A stretch of DNA of 64,000 nt from NCBI RefSeq assembly GCF_900114655.1, contig NZ_FOTT01000012.1:18650-82649 (forward strand). Reading direction: 5' to 3'. This stretch comes from Candidatus Frackibacter sp. WG13 (GTDB lineage: Bacteria; Bacillota; Halanaerobiia; Halobacteroidales; Acetohalobiaceae). The notes under the pieces were generated by a model, which did not search any database, was not told where the DNA came from, and was given only the letters and a program-made list of their open reading frames with translations. This document shows, in pieces, positions 27,248 through 37,341 of this stretch (its first letter is position 1; each line of letters opens with the position of its first letter). Made by a program: the position numbers and the translations under genes.

Positions 27248-28240
27248 TTGCAAATTGCGGTTGATGTTATGGGGGGAGACCATGCTCCAACTGAAATTAT
27301 AAAAGGTGTAATTGAGGCGATACCAGAAGTTAAAGGAAGAATAATTTTAGTTGGACCAACGGAAATTATTAAGAATGAGTTAGCCAATTATGATTATAAT
27401 AATGATAAATTAGAGGTAGTAGAAGCACCGGATATAATCGAAATGGAAGAAGAACCAGCACGTGCTGTTCGAAAAAAGAAAGATTCTTCAATTGTAGTAG
27501 GAGCTAATTTAGTTAGGAGAGGTAAAGCAGATGCGTTAGTTTCAGCAGGAAGTACAGGTGCAATGATGGCAGCAGGATTACTGAAGATAGGTAGAGTTAA
27601 AGGAGTAAAAAGACCAGCCATTGCTACAGTTATGCCTGCTTTAGAGGGAGAAACTTTAGTTTTAGATGTAGGAGCTAATGTAGATAGCAAACCAATAAAT
27701 TTAGCTCAATATGCTTTAATGGGTAGTATTTATGCTGAACAGATATTACATAAAAAAGAACCAAAAGTTGGACTGTTAAGTGTAGGAGAAGAAGAGAAAA
27801 AAGGAAATGACTTAACTAAAGAAGCACACCAATTACTTAAAGAATTAGATATTAATTTTATTGGAAATGTAGAGGGAAGAGATATATTTTCTGGTGATTG
27901 TGATCTGATTGTTTGTGATGGGTTCATAGGCAATATAGTTTTGAAGACAGCAGAAGGTTTAGGTAATGCTTTATTTACAATGTTAAAGTCTGAATTAGAA
28001 GAAAGTGTAATTGCTAAGGCAGGAGCTTTTTTAATGAAGTCTGGTTTAAAAAATTTGAAAAAGAAGATGGATTATGCTGAATATGGTGGAGCTCCTTTAT
28101 TAGGAGTTAATGGGGTAGTTATTATCAGTCATGGGAGTTCAAAAGGTAAAGCAATCAAGAATGCAATTAATGTAGCTCAAGAAGCAATAGAGAAGCAAGT
28201 TGTGCAGCGAATAAAAGAAAACATTAAACGAAAGGAATGA
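27248..28240 (+). CDS. plsX: Phosphate acyltransferase PlsX
   Basis: PlsX converts acyl-ACP to acyl phosphate, the donor for PlsY (also in this window at 58 kb). The N terminus reads QIAVDVMGGDHAPTEI; VSAGSTGAMMAAGLL and CDGFIGNIVLKTAEG are also typical. Length 330 is normal. The start is TTG with AGGAGGGG 6-7 bases upstream. Its stop overlaps an ATG in the frame of fabH. Confidence 0.95.
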   Translation: MQIAVDVMGGDHAPTEIIKGVIEAIPEVKGRIILVGPTEIIKNELANYDYNNDKLEVVEAPDIIEMEEEPARAVRKKKDSSIVVGANLVRRGKADALVSAGSTGAMMAAGLLKIGRVKGVKRPAIATVMPALEGETLVLDVGANVDSKPINLAQYALMGSIYAEQILHKKEPKVGLLSVGEEEKKGNDLTKEAHQLLKELDINFIGNVEGRDIFSGDCDLIVCDGFIGNIVLKTAEGLGNALFTMLKSELEESVIAKAGAFLMKSGLKNLKKKMDYAEYGGAPLLGVNGVVIISHGSSKGKAIKNAINVAQEAIEKQVVQRIKENIKRKE

Positions 28241-28248
28241 TAGAGCAG

Positions 28249-29241
28249 ATGGGTAAAGAATTAAGAAATGCGGGAATTACGGGTGTTGGCTCTTATGTTC
28301 CGGAGAAAGTCTTGACTAATCACGATTTAGAGAAGATAGTAGATACTAGTGATGAATGGATTCGGAGTAGGACAGGAATTGAGGAACGTAGAGTTGCTGA
28401 TGATGATACAGCAACATCAGACTTAGCTTATGAAGCGGCAAAAGTTGCTTTAGACGATGCTGGATTAGATGCTGAAGATTTAGATTTAATTATAGTTGCA
28501 ACAATAACGCCAGATATGCAATTTCCAGCGACAGCCTGCTTATTACAAGACAAGTTGAATGCAGAAGGAGCTGCTGCCTTTGATTTAGGTGCTGGGTGTT
28601 CAGGGTTTGTTTATGCATTATCAGCAGCTACTCAGTTTGTTGAAACTGGTGCTTATGATAATGTATTAATTGTAGGAGCAGAAACATTATCTAAGATTGT
28701 TAATTGGGAAGATAGGAATACTTGTGTATTATTTGGTGATGGTGCCGGGGCTGCTGTGGTACAGCCGGTAGAGTCAGGTGGAGTTTTGTCCAATGTATTA
28801 GGAGCCGATGGTTCCGGTGGTGAATTACTACAACTACCTGCTGGGGGTTCTAGACAACCTACTTGTTTAGATACAGTTGAAAATAATCTTCATTATATAG
28901 AGATGGAAGGTAACTCAGTATTTAAATTTGCGGTTAGAATTATGGGAAAAGCAGCTTTAAGAGCATTGAAGGAAGCTGATTTAGACCGGGAAGATGTTGA
29001 TTTCTTCATTCCGCACCAAGCAAATACAAGAATTATAGATGCAGCTGCTAAGAGGCTAAAGTTAGATTCTGATGATGTCTTCGTTAATCTTAATAAATAC
29101 GGAAATACTTCGGCTGCTTCTATTCCAATAGCTTTAGCGGAGGCAATAGAGGCCGGTGAAATTAATAAAGGAGACAATATTGTTTTAGTCGGATTTGGTG
29201 CTGGTCTGACTTGGGCAGCAAGTGTTATAAAATGGTCGTAA
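28249..29241 (+). CDS. fabH: Beta-ketoacyl-ACP synthase III
   Basis: FabH starts fatty-acid synthesis by joining acetyl-CoA and malonyl-ACP. The Cys-His-Asn triad is visible in DLGAGCSGFVYAL, FIPHQANTRI and LNKYGNTSAAS. The open frame includes an ATG at 28237 that overlaps the plsX stop, but the AAAGGA site abuts it. ATG 28249 has a workable spacing and gives the usual 330-residue length. Confidence 0.95.
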   Translation: MGKELRNAGITGVGSYVPEKVLTNHDLEKIVDTSDEWIRSRTGIEERRVADDDTATSDLAYEAAKVALDDAGLDAEDLDLIIVATITPDMQFPATACLLQDKLNAEGAAAFDLGAGCSGFVYALSAATQFVETGAYDNVLIVGAETLSKIVNWEDRNTCVLFGDGAGAAVVQPVESGGVLSNVLGADGSGGELLQLPAGGSRQPTCLDTVENNLHYIEMEGNSVFKFAVRIMGKAALRALKEADLDREDVDFFIPHQANTRIIDAAAKRLKLDSDDVFVNLNKYGNTSAASIPIALAEAIEAGEINKGDNIVLVGFGAGLTWAASVIKWS

Positions 29242-29252
29242 GGGGGAAAACT

Positions 29253-30200
29253 ATGTTTAAAACTGAACTTTGTGATAAACTAGGGATTGAATATCCGATT
29301 ATTCAAGGGGGTATGGCTTGGATTGCTACTGGGGAATTAGCAGCGGCTGTTTCTAACGCTGGTGGATTAGGTGTAATTGGTGCTGGTAATGCACCTGGTG
29401 AAGTAGTTCAAGAAGAGATTCGTAAAGCAAAAGAATTAACAGATAAGCCTTATGGTGTTAATGTTATGTTATTATCACCTCATGTTGATGATGTGGTAGA
29501 TGTTATTTATGAAGAAGAAGTTCCTGTGATTACTACTGGAGCAGGGAATCCTGGTAAGTATATAGAGAGATTAAAGGAAGTAGGGACTAAAGTTATTCCA
29601 GTGGTACCCTCGGTAGCATTGGCTAAACGAATGGCTAGATTTGATGTTGAAGCGATTATTGCTGAAGGAACTGAGGCTGGAGGACATATTGGAGAATTAG
29701 CAACTATGGCTTTAATTCCACAGATAGCGGATGCGGTAGATTTACCGGTTATTGCGGCTGGAGGTATTGCAGATGGACGTGGCTTAGCAGCGGCTTTGGC
29801 TTTAGGAGCAGTAGGTGTACAGATTGGAACTAGATTTGTCTGTGCTGAAGAATGTACGGTACATCCAAATTATAAAGAGGCTATTATTAATGCTAGAGAT
29901 AGAGATGCAATTGTGACTGCTCGTTCTACCGGTCATCCTGTTCGGAATTTAAAGAATAAATTAACTCGTCAAATCGAAAAGTTAGAGCGAGAAGGAGCCG
30001 ATAAAGAGAAGATTGAGGAGTTAGGTGTCGATAGATTGAGAGTAGCAGCTGAAGAAGGCGATGTAGAAGAAGGTAGTGTTATGGCAGGGCAGGTAGCTGG
30101 AATGGTAAATAAAGAAGAATCTGCAGAAGAAATTATTAAGAGTTTTATTGAAGAAGCGGAAGAAGTCTTTAAAGAGAAATATCAATTAATTAATATATAA
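29253..30200 (+). CDS. fabK: Enoyl-ACP reductase II (FabK)
   Basis: FabK is the FMN-dependent enoyl-ACP reductase used by many Firmicutes instead of FabI. The 315-residue TIM-barrel protein shows YPIIQGGMAWIATGELA, GVNVMLLSPH, EGTEAGGHIGE and the phosphate loop VIAAGGIADGRG. Context between fabH and fabD supports FabK over a nitronate monooxygenase. The open frame starts at 29211, but AAGGGGGA fits ATG 29253. Confidence 0.9.
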   Translation: MFKTELCDKLGIEYPIIQGGMAWIATGELAAAVSNAGGLGVIGAGNAPGEVVQEEIRKAKELTDKPYGVNVMLLSPHVDDVVDVIYEEEVPVITTGAGNPGKYIERLKEVGTKVIPVVPSVALAKRMARFDVEAIIAEGTEAGGHIGELATMALIPQIADAVDLPVIAAGGIADGRGLAAALALGAVGVQIGTRFVCAEECTVHPNYKEAIINARDRDAIVTARSTGHPVRNLKNKLTRQIEKLEREGADKEKIEELGVDRLRVAAEEGDVEEGSVMAGQVAGMVNKEESAEEIIKSFIEEAEEVFKEKYQLINI

Positions 30201-30232
30201 GATAATAATTATTCTGATTTAGGAGGATTAAT

Positions 30233-31165
30233 ATGACAGAGAAGATTGCTTTTTTATTTCCAGGGCAAGGAGCCCAAAAAGTAGGAATGGGAGAAGAGTT
30301 AAGTAATGAATATTCCGAAGCAAAAGAGATATTTACTAAAGCAGATGAAGCCTTAGGATTTGAAGTGTCTGAACTCTGTTTTAAAGGACCTAAAAGTGAA
30401 TTAAAGAAGACTGAAAATACACAACCAGCTATCTTAACAATGAGCATAGCAGCTTGTGAAGTATTGAAAGCAAAAGGAGTGAAGCCAGCAGTAGTAGCTG
30501 GACATAGTTTAGGTGAGTATTCAGCTTTAGTAGCTGGTGGGGTATTAGATTTTGAAACAGCGGTTCAATTAGTACATAAACGAGGTAAGTTCATGGAAGA
30601 AGCAGTACCAGAGGGGAAAGGTGCTATGGGAGCAGTTATTGGCTTAAAGCGTCAACAAATCGAAGAGGTAGTTGAAGAAGGTAGTAAATTTGGAATTGTA
30701 GAGCTAGCTAATTATAATACACCGATACAGACTGTAATTTCAGGGGCAAAAGATGCTGTACTTAAGACTCTTGAATTAGCTAAAGAAGAAGGTGCTAAAA
30801 AGGCAGTACAATTGCGAGTTAGTGGTCCATTTCATTCAAGCTTAATGAAACCTGCTGGAGAAAAATTAGCAACTGAATTAGAGAAAGCAGAGTTTAACAA
30901 GCCTGAAATTCCAATTATCGCTAATGTAACTGCTGACTATGTTAAAGAGCCAGAAGAGATTAGAGACACTTTAATTAAGCAATTAGATGGTTCAGTATAT
31001 TGGGTAGATACGATTAGACAGATGATAGATGATGGAGTTGACACAGTAATTGAAGTTGGTCCAGGCAGAACTCTTAAGAAATTTATGAAGCGAATTGATC
31101 GTAGTGTAACAGCTTTAAATGTAAAAGATCTTTCTTCTTTAGAAAAGACATTACAAAAATTATAG
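30233..31165 (+). CDS. fabD: Malonyl-CoA:ACP transacylase
   Basis: FabD loads malonate onto acyl carrier protein. The 310-residue protein has FLFPGQGAQKVGMG at the N terminus, the nucleophile serine in VAGHSLGEYSALVA (about 88-101), and FHSSLMKPA with the catalytic histidine (about 201-209). AGGAGG precedes the ATG. Confidence 0.96.
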   Translation: MTEKIAFLFPGQGAQKVGMGEELSNEYSEAKEIFTKADEALGFEVSELCFKGPKSELKKTENTQPAILTMSIAACEVLKAKGVKPAVVAGHSLGEYSALVAGGVLDFETAVQLVHKRGKFMEEAVPEGKGAMGAVIGLKRQQIEEVVEEGSKFGIVELANYNTPIQTVISGAKDAVLKTLELAKEEGAKKAVQLRVSGPFHSSLMKPAGEKLATELEKAEFNKPEIPIIANVTADYVKEPEEIRDTLIKQLDGSVYWVDTIRQMIDDGVDTVIEVGPGRTLKKFMKRIDRSVTALNVKDLSSLEKTLQKL

Positions 31166-31219
31166 GTTTTAGAATAAATTCTAATTATATTTATGATAAT
31201 AGGTAAGGAAGGTGAAAAT

Positions 31220-31969
31220 ATGCAACTGACAGATAAGGTAGCGGTAGTTACTGGAAGCTCAAGAGGGATTGGTAAAGCAATAGCTCTAGGTTTAGCTAAA
31301 CAAGGAGCAAATATAGTAGTTAATTATCCAGTAGAAGCTGAAAAAGATAGTGCTACAGAAGTTGTGAGTGAAATTAAAGAATTAGGAAGTGAAGCAGTTG
31401 CTATGAAAGCAGATGTTTCTAATTTAGATGAAGTAAAATCAATGATGAAGAAAGTAAAAAATGAATGTGGCTCTATAGATATTTTAGTTAATAATGCTGG
31501 CATCACTAGAGATGGTCTATTAATGAGAATGAAAGAGACGGATTGGGATGCGGTACTTAACGTCAACTTAAAAGGAGTATTTAACTGCACTAAAGCAGTA
31601 ACAAGAACGATGATGAAACAGCGTAGTGGAAAGATTATTAACATTTCTTCGGTAGTAGGAGTAATGGGTAATGCTGGGCAGGCTAACTACTCTGCATCTA
31701 AAGCAGGAGTAATCGGTTTTACTAAGTCGACTGCTAAAGAGTTAGCAAGTAGAGGCATTAATGCTAATGCTATTGCTCCTGGATTCATTAAATCAAAGAT
31801 GACTGAAGAATTATCAGATGATGTAAAGGAACAGATGCTAAGTTCGATACCAGCAGCTGAATTTGGAGAACCAGAAGATGTAGCTAATTTAGTTACATTC
31901 TTAGCTTCAGATGCTGCTAATTATATTACAGGGCAAGTGGTTCATGTTGATGGAGGAATGGTTATGTAA
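31220..31969 (+). CDS. fabG: 3-oxoacyl-ACP reductase
   Basis: FabG reduces beta-ketoacyl-ACP with NADPH. The 249-residue short-chain dehydrogenase has the nucleotide loop [26 protein letters not shown], the catalytic NISSVVG...YSASKAG and the C-terminal [15 protein letters not shown]. The open frame begins at 31193; GGAAGGTGA supports ATG 31220. Confidence 0.96.
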   Translation: MQLTDKVAVVTGSSRGIGKAIALGLAKQGANIVVNYPVEAEKDSATEVVSEIKELGSEAVAMKADVSNLDEVKSMMKKVKNECGSIDILVNNAGITRDGLLMRMKETDWDAVLNVNLKGVFNCTKAVTRTMMKQRSGKIINISSVVGVMGNAGQANYSASKAGVIGFTKSTAKELASRGINANAIAPGFIKSKMTEELSDDVKEQMLSSIPAAEFGEPEDVANLVTFLASDAANYITGQVVHVDGGMVM

Positions 31970-32003
31970 CTGTCAATTATCACTGAAGGGAGGTGAAGGA
32001 ATA

Positions 32004-32234
32004 ATGTCAGTTTTAGAAACAGTTAAAGAGATTGTTGTTGAAGAGTTAGCCGTTGATCCTGATGAGGTGACAGAAAATGCTTCTTTCATTGATGATTTAG
32101 GAGCTGATTCTTTAGATATTGTTGAGCTAGTAATGGCTTTTGAAGAAGAGTTTGATATTGAAATTCCTGATGAGGATGCTGAAGATATTGCAACAGTAAA
32201 TGATGCTGTTGAGTATATTGAAAATAATGCTTAA
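32004..32234 (+). CDS. acpP: Acyl carrier protein
   Basis: This acidic 76-residue protein carries the fatty-acyl chain on a phosphopantetheine attached to the serine of [14 protein letters not shown] (about 31-44). The open frame extends back into fabG, but GGGAGGTGA fits ATG 32004 and gives the exact ACP length. Confidence 0.97.
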   Translation: MSVLETVKEIVVEELAVDPDEVTENASFIDDLGADSLDIVELVMAFEEEFDIEIPDEDAEDIATVNDAVEYIENNA

Positions 32235-32252
32235 TTATTAATTTGTGTTTTT

Positions 32253-32276
32253 GGGAAGCCTCTTTTGAGGCTTTCC
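32253..32276 (+). terminator. Hairpin after acpP (partial terminator)
   Basis: GGGAAGCCTC pairs with GAGGCTTTCC (one G-T pair) around TTTT. No T run follows. It may stabilise or partly terminate the acpP message, allowing some read-through to fabF. Confidence 0.5.
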
Positions 32277-32342
32277 TCATAAATAATAGTTTGGGCTTGG
32301 CTAGGGAGAGGCTAAATTATCTAAATATATGGGGGAATTATT

Positions 32343-33317
32343 TTGAATTTGCCAGAATTAAGGATAGGAGATTTAGTAGCTAAAGTTCCTATTGTCCAGG
32401 GTGGAATGGCTGTTAAAGTATCTACAGCACCTTTAGTTGCTGCGGTAGCAGATGAAGGTGGTATAGGTTTAATAGCAGGCTCTGGTATCTCAGTTGATGA
32501 ACTAAGAAATGAAATCAAAAGAGCACAAGAATTAACCGAAGGTATTATTGGTGTTAATATTATGGTGGCAGCTAGTGAATTTAAAGATTTAGTTAAGGCT
32601 TCGATCAATGAAGGAATAGACCTAATAGTTGCTGGGGCAGGGTTCTCTAGAGATCTATTTACACTAGGTAAAGAAAATAATGTACCAGTAGTACCAATAG
32701 TATCCTCAGTTAGACTAGCTAAGATTTCAGAGAAATTGGGAGCTTCAGCTATAGTTGTGGAAGGTAAAGAGGCTGGTGGTCATTTAGGTACTGATAAGCC
32801 AATGAAGTCTTTGATTAAAAAGATTGTAGATAAAGTAAAGATTCCTGTAATTGCTGCTGGTGGAATTATTGATGGTGAAGATATTGCAGAAGTTTTGAGG
32901 ATGGGAGCCGATGGTGTTCAGATGGGGTCGCGTTTTGTAGCGACTGATGAATGTGAGGTTGTGCAAGAGTTTAAAGATTTATATATAAATTCTACTAAAG
33001 AGGATAGTATCTTAATTGAGAGTCCAGTTGGGTTACCAGGTCAAGCATTAAGTAATGAATTTACTGATAAATTAGATGCTGATGAGGTAGACACTGGTAA
33101 TAGTTGTGACTATTTATGTTTAAAGAAGTGTTCTCGTTACTTCTGTATCGTTAAGTCACTTGTTAAAGCTAAAGAAGGCGATATGGCTAATGGGTTAGTC
33201 TTTGCCGGTGAAGAAGCTCATAGAGTTAATGAAATTTTACCGGTTAAAGAGGTTATTAAAAATCTAGTTACGGAAGCAAAGAATTATTTGAATAGGGAGG
33301 AAGCTAAGGATGAGTAA
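32343..33317 (+). CDS. FabK/nitronate monooxygenase-like flavoprotein, second copy
   Basis: The 324-residue TIM-barrel flavoprotein is a paralogue of FabK ([47 protein letters not shown]), but diverged. It has a cysteine-rich insertion near the C terminus (about 255-275, with CDYLC, KKC and FCIV). It may be a nitronate monooxygenase, a second enoyl reductase or an unrelated reductase. The start is TTG behind GGGGGA. Its end overlaps fabF by 8 bases, so it belongs to the fab operon. Confidence 0.8.
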   Translation: MNLPELRIGDLVAKVPIVQGGMAVKVSTAPLVAAVADEGGIGLIAGSGISVDELRNEIKRAQELTEGIIGVNIMVAASEFKDLVKASINEGIDLIVAGAGFSRDLFTLGKENNVPVVPIVSSVRLAKISEKLGASAIVVEGKEAGGHLGTDKPMKSLIKKIVDKVKIPVIAAGGIIDGEDIAEVLRMGADGVQMGSRFVATDECEVVQEFKDLYINSTKEDSILIESPVGLPGQALSNEFTDKLDADEVDTGNSCDYLCLKKCSRYFCIVKSLVKAKEGDMANGLVFAGEEAHRVNEILPVKEVIKNLVTEAKNYLNREEAKDE

Positions 33318-34551
33318 TCGAGTTGTAGTAACCGGAATGGGAGTGATTTCACCTGTAGGAAGTGGATTGGATAATTATTGGTCTTCTTTAATAGCAGGTG
33401 AGTCTGGAATAGATAAGATTACACATTTTAATGCTGATGAGTATGACTCGCAGATTGCCGGTGAGGTTAAAGATTTTGATGCTAAAGATTATATGGACCG
33501 CAAAGAAGCAAAGCGAATGGATAAGTTTGCTCAATTTGCTGTAGGCGCAGCTAAGATGGCGGTTGATGATGCTGAATTAGAGATAGATGAAGGTAATTCT
33601 GAACGCATAGGAGTACTGATTGGTAGTGGAATTGGTGGAATGGAGACTTTTGAAGCTCAAGCTAAAAGGTTAGTAAAAAGAGGGCCAGGACGAATTAGTC
33701 CTTTCTTCATTCCGATGATGATTGCTAATATGGCTTCAGGACAGGTTTCAATTCATACCGGAGCAAAAGGTCCTAATACAACAACAGTTTCTGCATGTGC
33801 ATCTGGAACTAATGCTATTGGTGATGCTTTTGAGATTATTCAACGAGGCGATGCAGATATCATGATTACTGGGGGAGCAGAAGCATCAGTAACTCCTCTA
33901 TCTTATGCTGGGTTCTGTGCTATGAAGGCAATGTCTACTCGTAATGATGACCCACAAAGGGCTAGTAGACCTTTCGATGCTGAAAGAGATGGGTTTGTTA
34001 TGGGTGAAGGTTCTGGAGTTTTAATCTTGGAAAAACTTGAGAGTGCTTTAGAGCGAGGAGCTAAGATTTATGGTGAGGTAGCTGGTTATGGTATGTCTGG
34101 TGATGCTTATCATGTAACTGCTCCTGACCCTAATGGAGAAGGTGCAGCACGTTCAATGCAGATGGCTATTGATAATTCTAATTTGAACCTAACAGATATT
34201 GATTACATTAATGCTCATGGAACCTCTACTCCACAGAATGATAAGCTAGAGACAATGGCTATTAAATCAGTCTTTGAAGAGCATGCTAATAAATTGGTTA
34301 TCAGTTCCACAAAGTCAATGACTGGACACTTGTTAGGAGCAGCTGGTGGTATTGAAGCTATTGCTTCTATATTAGCTATTAAAGAAGGGGTAGTACCGCC
34401 GACAATTAACTATGAAAATGAAGATGAAGATTGTGATTTAGACTATATTCCTAATGAAAAACGGGAAATGGAAGTTAATGCTTCGCTATCGAATTCATTA
34501 GGTTTTGGAGGTCATAATGCAACTTTGATCTTTAAAAAATATCAAGAGTAA
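33310..34551 (+). CDS. fabF: Beta-ketoacyl-ACP synthase II
   Basis: FabF elongates acyl-ACP. The 413-residue protein has the Cys-His-His site in [11 protein letters not shown] (about 163-173), [11 protein letters not shown] (about 302-312) and [15 protein letters not shown] (about 335-349). N terminus [18 protein letters not shown] is typical. The start overlaps the preceding gene. Confidence 0.96.
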   Translation: MSNRVVVTGMGVISPVGSGLDNYWSSLIAGESGIDKITHFNADEYDSQIAGEVKDFDAKDYMDRKEAKRMDKFAQFAVGAAKMAVDDAELEIDEGNSERIGVLIGSGIGGMETFEAQAKRLVKRGPGRISPFFIPMMIANMASGQVSIHTGAKGPNTTTVSACASGTNAIGDAFEIIQRGDADIMITGGAEASVTPLSYAGFCAMKAMSTRNDDPQRASRPFDAERDGFVMGEGSGVLILEKLESALERGAKIYGEVAGYGMSGDAYHVTAPDPNGEGAARSMQMAIDNSNLNLTDIDYINAHGTSTPQNDKLETMAIKSVFEEHANKLVISSTKSMTGHLLGAAGGIEAIASILAIKEGVVPPTINYENEDEDCDLDYIPNEKREMEVNASLSNSLGFGGHNATLIFKKYQE

Positions 34552-34567
34552 TTAAGGTGTGAGAATT

Positions 34568-35272
34568 ATGGTTGATTCCAAATATCAAGATAAATTAACG
34601 GAATTACAGAATAAGATAGGTATTCATTTTAATGATTTAGATTTACTTCGTAAATCTTTAACACATAAGTCATTTGCTAATGAAAATAGAAATTTAGGTT
34701 TAAAGGATAATGAACGATTAGAATTTTTAGGTGATTCAGTACTTGATATCGTCATTAGTGAGTATATGTTTAATCGTTATCCAGATTACCAAGAAGGCGA
34801 GTTAGCTAAGATGAGAGCAGTACTTGTTAGTGCTCCGATCTTAGCTGATAAGGCGAAAGAGTTGAATTTAGGCAAATACTTATTATTAGGCAAAGGTGAA
34901 GTAATGACTGGAGGTCGCAATAGAAGTTCTATTCTTGCTGATGCTTTTGAGGCTTTAGTTGGTAGTATTTACTTAGATAGTAGCTTAGATACGGCACGTA
35001 GTTTTATTCTAAGATTAATGAAAGAAGATATTGAAACTGTAGAAGCCGGGGAACATATTCAAGATTATAAGACTGCTTTACAAGAGAAGATTCAAAAGGC
35101 TTCTAATTCAAGACCAGAATATTATGTAATTAACGAAGAAGGTCCTGATCATAGTAAAGAATTTACTATTCAAGTTAAATTTAACGATAAGTCGTTAGGT
35201 CAAGGTTCTGGTTCTAGTAAGAAAGAAGCACAACAAGAGGCAGCTAAAAATGCGTTGAAGAAATTAAAGTAG
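34568..35272 (+). CDS. rnc: Ribonuclease III
   Basis: RNase III cuts double-stranded RNA, including rRNA precursors. The 234 residues have the signature NERLEFLGDSVLDIV (about 44-58), the second acidic helix ADAFEALVGSIYLD and a C-terminal double-stranded-RNA-binding domain (about 160-233). A GTG at 34559 is in frame, but AAGGTGTGA supports ATG 34568. The acpP-fabF-rnc order is widespread; smc and ftsY do not follow here. Confidence 0.96.
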   Translation: MVDSKYQDKLTELQNKIGIHFNDLDLLRKSLTHKSFANENRNLGLKDNERLEFLGDSVLDIVISEYMFNRYPDYQEGELAKMRAVLVSAPILADKAKELNLGKYLLLGKGEVMTGGRNRSSILADAFEALVGSIYLDSSLDTARSFILRLMKEDIETVEAGEHIQDYKTALQEKIQKASNSRPEYYVINEEGPDHSKEFTIQVKFNDKSLGQGSGSSKKEAQQEAAKNALKKLK

Positions 35273-35302
35273 CTTGCATATCAATATGTGAGCTGCTTTT
35301 TT
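35269..35302 (+). terminator. Terminator after rnc
   Basis: AGCTTGCATAT (overlapping the rnc stop codon) pairs with ATATGTGAGCT, followed by GC and a run of six T. Confidence 0.75.
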
Positions 35303-35323
35303 CATTAGGAAGGGAGAGATAAT

Positions 35324-36556
35324 ATGGCAGACATAATAGTAGTAGGCGGCGGTGCTGCTGGAATGATGGCGGCTGGTGTTGCTGCTAACCAAGGCGCTGA
35401 AGTCTTATTGTTAGAGAAGAATGAACAGTTAGGTAAGAAGATATTAATCACTGGTAAAGGTAGATGTAATTTGACTAATAACTGTGGAATCGAAGAAATT
35501 ATTGCAAACTTTCCTAAGAACGGTTCTTTTCTGTATAGTGCTCTTTATACATTTACAAACCAACAGTTACGTGATTTTTTTGCTGAATTAGGAGTACCAA
35601 CGAAAGTGGAACGAGGTGGTCGTGTCTTTCCGGAGTCTGATTCAGCCCGGGATATAGTTGCTGCTTTAAAGAGATATTTAGAGGAGAATGGAGTTAAGAT
35701 TAAGTTAAATACTGCAGTTGCTAAAGTATTAGTTGAAGAGAAGCAGGTTACTGGAGTTGAAGATAGAGATGGTAATTGTTACTTAGCTAAGAGAGTAATT
35801 CTAACACCTGGGGGCGCTGTCTATCCTAGCACCGGTTCTTCTGGTGATGGTTATCAGATGTTAGAAAGAATTGGACATACTATTACTTCAATTAAGCCTT
35901 CTTTAGTCCCCTTAAAGGTTAAAGAAGAATGGGCTAGTGAAGCCCAAGGCCTAACGCTTAAGAATGTAGAAGCATCGTTATACTTTAATGATGAGATGAT
36001 TAGGACTGAATTTGGTGAACTCTTATTTACTCATTTTGGTGTTTCAGGGCCAATAGTATTAACTTTGAGTCGTAATGTAGTCAACAATTTAGGTAAAGGT
36101 AGTCTAAAGTTAGAGATTGATCTAAAGCCTGTTTTAACAGAGCAACAACTAGATGATAGAGTACAAAGAGATTTTGAGCAGTATAGTCGTAAACAGTTCA
36201 AGAATAGTCTTAGTGATCTCTTGCCTAGTAAATTAATCCCAATAGTAATCGAACTGTCATCTATTCCCGAAGATAAGTTTGTAAACCAAATTACGAAAGA
36301 AGAGAGAGCTGAATTAGTAAGAATCTTAAAAGGATTGACTTTGACTATTATTGGGACTAAAGGATTAAAACAAGCAATTGTTACTAAAGGTGGGGTTAGC
36401 ACCGATGAAATTGATTCTAGTACTATGGAATCAAAATTAATTTCTGGTCTTTATTTAGCTGGAGAAGTGGTTGATATTGATGCTTATACAGGCGGTTTTA
36501 ATTTGCAGGCAGCTTTTTCTACTGGTTATTTAAGTGGGATTAATAGTATTAATTAA
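35324..36556 (+). CDS. HI0933/YtfP-like flavoprotein (NAD(P)/FAD-dependent oxidoreductase)
   Basis: The 410-residue protein begins with a Rossmann FAD site IVVGGGAAGMMAAGVAA and carries the family stretches NEQLGKKILITGKGRCNLTN, GGRVFPESDSARDIV, TPGGAVYPSTGSSGDGY, LLFTHFGVSGP and the C-terminal GEVVDIDAYTGGFNLQAAFSTG. Related enzymes include BaiN-type reductases; the substrate here is unknown. GGAAGGGAGAG precedes the ATG. Unlike the common clostridial context it is not next to cmk. Confidence 0.88.
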   Translation: MADIIVVGGGAAGMMAAGVAANQGAEVLLLEKNEQLGKKILITGKGRCNLTNNCGIEEIIANFPKNGSFLYSALYTFTNQQLRDFFAELGVPTKVERGGRVFPESDSARDIVAALKRYLEENGVKIKLNTAVAKVLVEEKQVTGVEDRDGNCYLAKRVILTPGGAVYPSTGSSGDGYQMLERIGHTITSIKPSLVPLKVKEEWASEAQGLTLKNVEASLYFNDEMIRTEFGELLFTHFGVSGPIVLTLSRNVVNNLGKGSLKLEIDLKPVLTEQQLDDRVQRDFEQYSRKQFKNSLSDLLPSKLIPIVIELSSIPEDKFVNQITKEERAELVRILKGLTLTIIGTKGLKQAIVTKGGVSTDEIDSSTMESKLISGLYLAGEVVDIDAYTGGFNLQAAFSTGYLSGINSIN

Positions 36557-36627
36557 TTATAATTGGGATATTTTTGTTATTGAGGACATAATATTATAAA
36601 TAGAAATGACTATTATGAGGTGATATT

Positions 36628-37197
36628 ATGTCCCGGGGGTTTTATGATTTTGTAATAAGATTAATTGAAAGGATAGAGAGTCTTTTAATTAAAGGCACAA
36701 TAGCATTAATTATCCTATTAATTACTGTACAAGTTGCTTTAAATGACCCACTAAATGTTAATTTGAAGCTAAGCGAGTTACCAGTAGTAGAAAAAGTATT
36801 AACCTATTTGCCACTGGAGAAATTGGATCTAGAATATCAGCAAACTCAGCAAGGAGTTGCTAAACATAAAGAAGCCAGTAGAATATCTAGTCAAGTAATG
36901 GGGGAAAAGAAGGGATTAATTGAGTTAACAGTCTTAAATTTAGACCAAGTTAATCAGAATAATATTAGAATTATAGTTAATGGGAAGCGAATAGATAATT
37001 TTATAGGTAATCAAATACAAATTTTTGTTTCAGATGGTGATAGAGTCATAGTAGATACTCGTGGTGTGCAAAGAGGACTATGGTTTAAGGTTACAGATAT
37101 TTCTGGTGGTATTCAGAACTTTAGAGTTGGAGAGCAGATCTGGATTCAGGATAATTTAAAGAGTTTAGGTCGGGTAGAGTTTCAAAAAAGATATTAA
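36628..37197 (+). CDS. Hypothetical protein with one membrane helix
   Basis: The 189-residue protein has an N-terminal amphipathic start, one membrane helix (about 21-39, GTIALIILLITVQVAL) and a soluble beta-rich C-terminal domain (about 90-189) that ends in an EQIWIQDN-type strand region. I do not recognise the family. GAGGTGAT precedes the ATG. It has no close neighbour on either side and lies just before the promoter and leader of the aromatic operon. Confidence 0.7.
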   Translation: MSRGFYDFVIRLIERIESLLIKGTIALIILLITVQVALNDPLNVNLKLSELPVVEKVLTYLPLEKLDLEYQQTQQGVAKHKEASRISSQVMGEKKGLIELTVLNLDQVNQNNIRIIVNGKRIDNFIGNQIQIFVSDGDRVIVDTRGVQRGLWFKVTDISGGIQNFRVGEQIWIQDNLKSLGRVEFQKRY

Positions 37198-37204
37198 AAT
37201 ATGG

Positions 37205-37233
37205 TTGTAAAACTTAAAGCTTTATGTTAATAT
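37205..37233 (+). promoter_or_regulatory. Sigma-A promoter before the HutP/aro leader
   Basis: TTGTAA (37205-37210) and TAATAT (37228-37233) are 17 bases apart. Transcription from about 37240 would create a leader of about 250 bases before the HutP-family gene. Confidence 0.55.
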
Positions 37234-37247
37234 AGTAGAAAGGTTTA

Positions 37248-37287
37248 TGGTATTATGGTAGTACGGTAGGTTGGTAGATATGGTATT
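37248..37287 (+). promoter_or_regulatory. UAG-triplet repeat in RNA leader (candidate HutP-family binding site)
   Basis: Four consecutive 8-mers of the form NGGTANNN run from 37248 to 37279, with a slipped fifth GGTA at 37282-37285. Three of them hold TAG triplets at 37259, 37267 and 37275, exactly 8 bases apart. Bacillus HutP binds RNA through UAG triplets separated by short fixed spacers. More UAG triplets follow at 37321, 37338 and 37359. Function is inferred. Confidence 0.5.
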
Positions 37288-37341
37288 TAACTAATTTTTC
37301 ATTTAAAAAATTTAATATTTTAGGTAACTTGGTTTGCTAGG

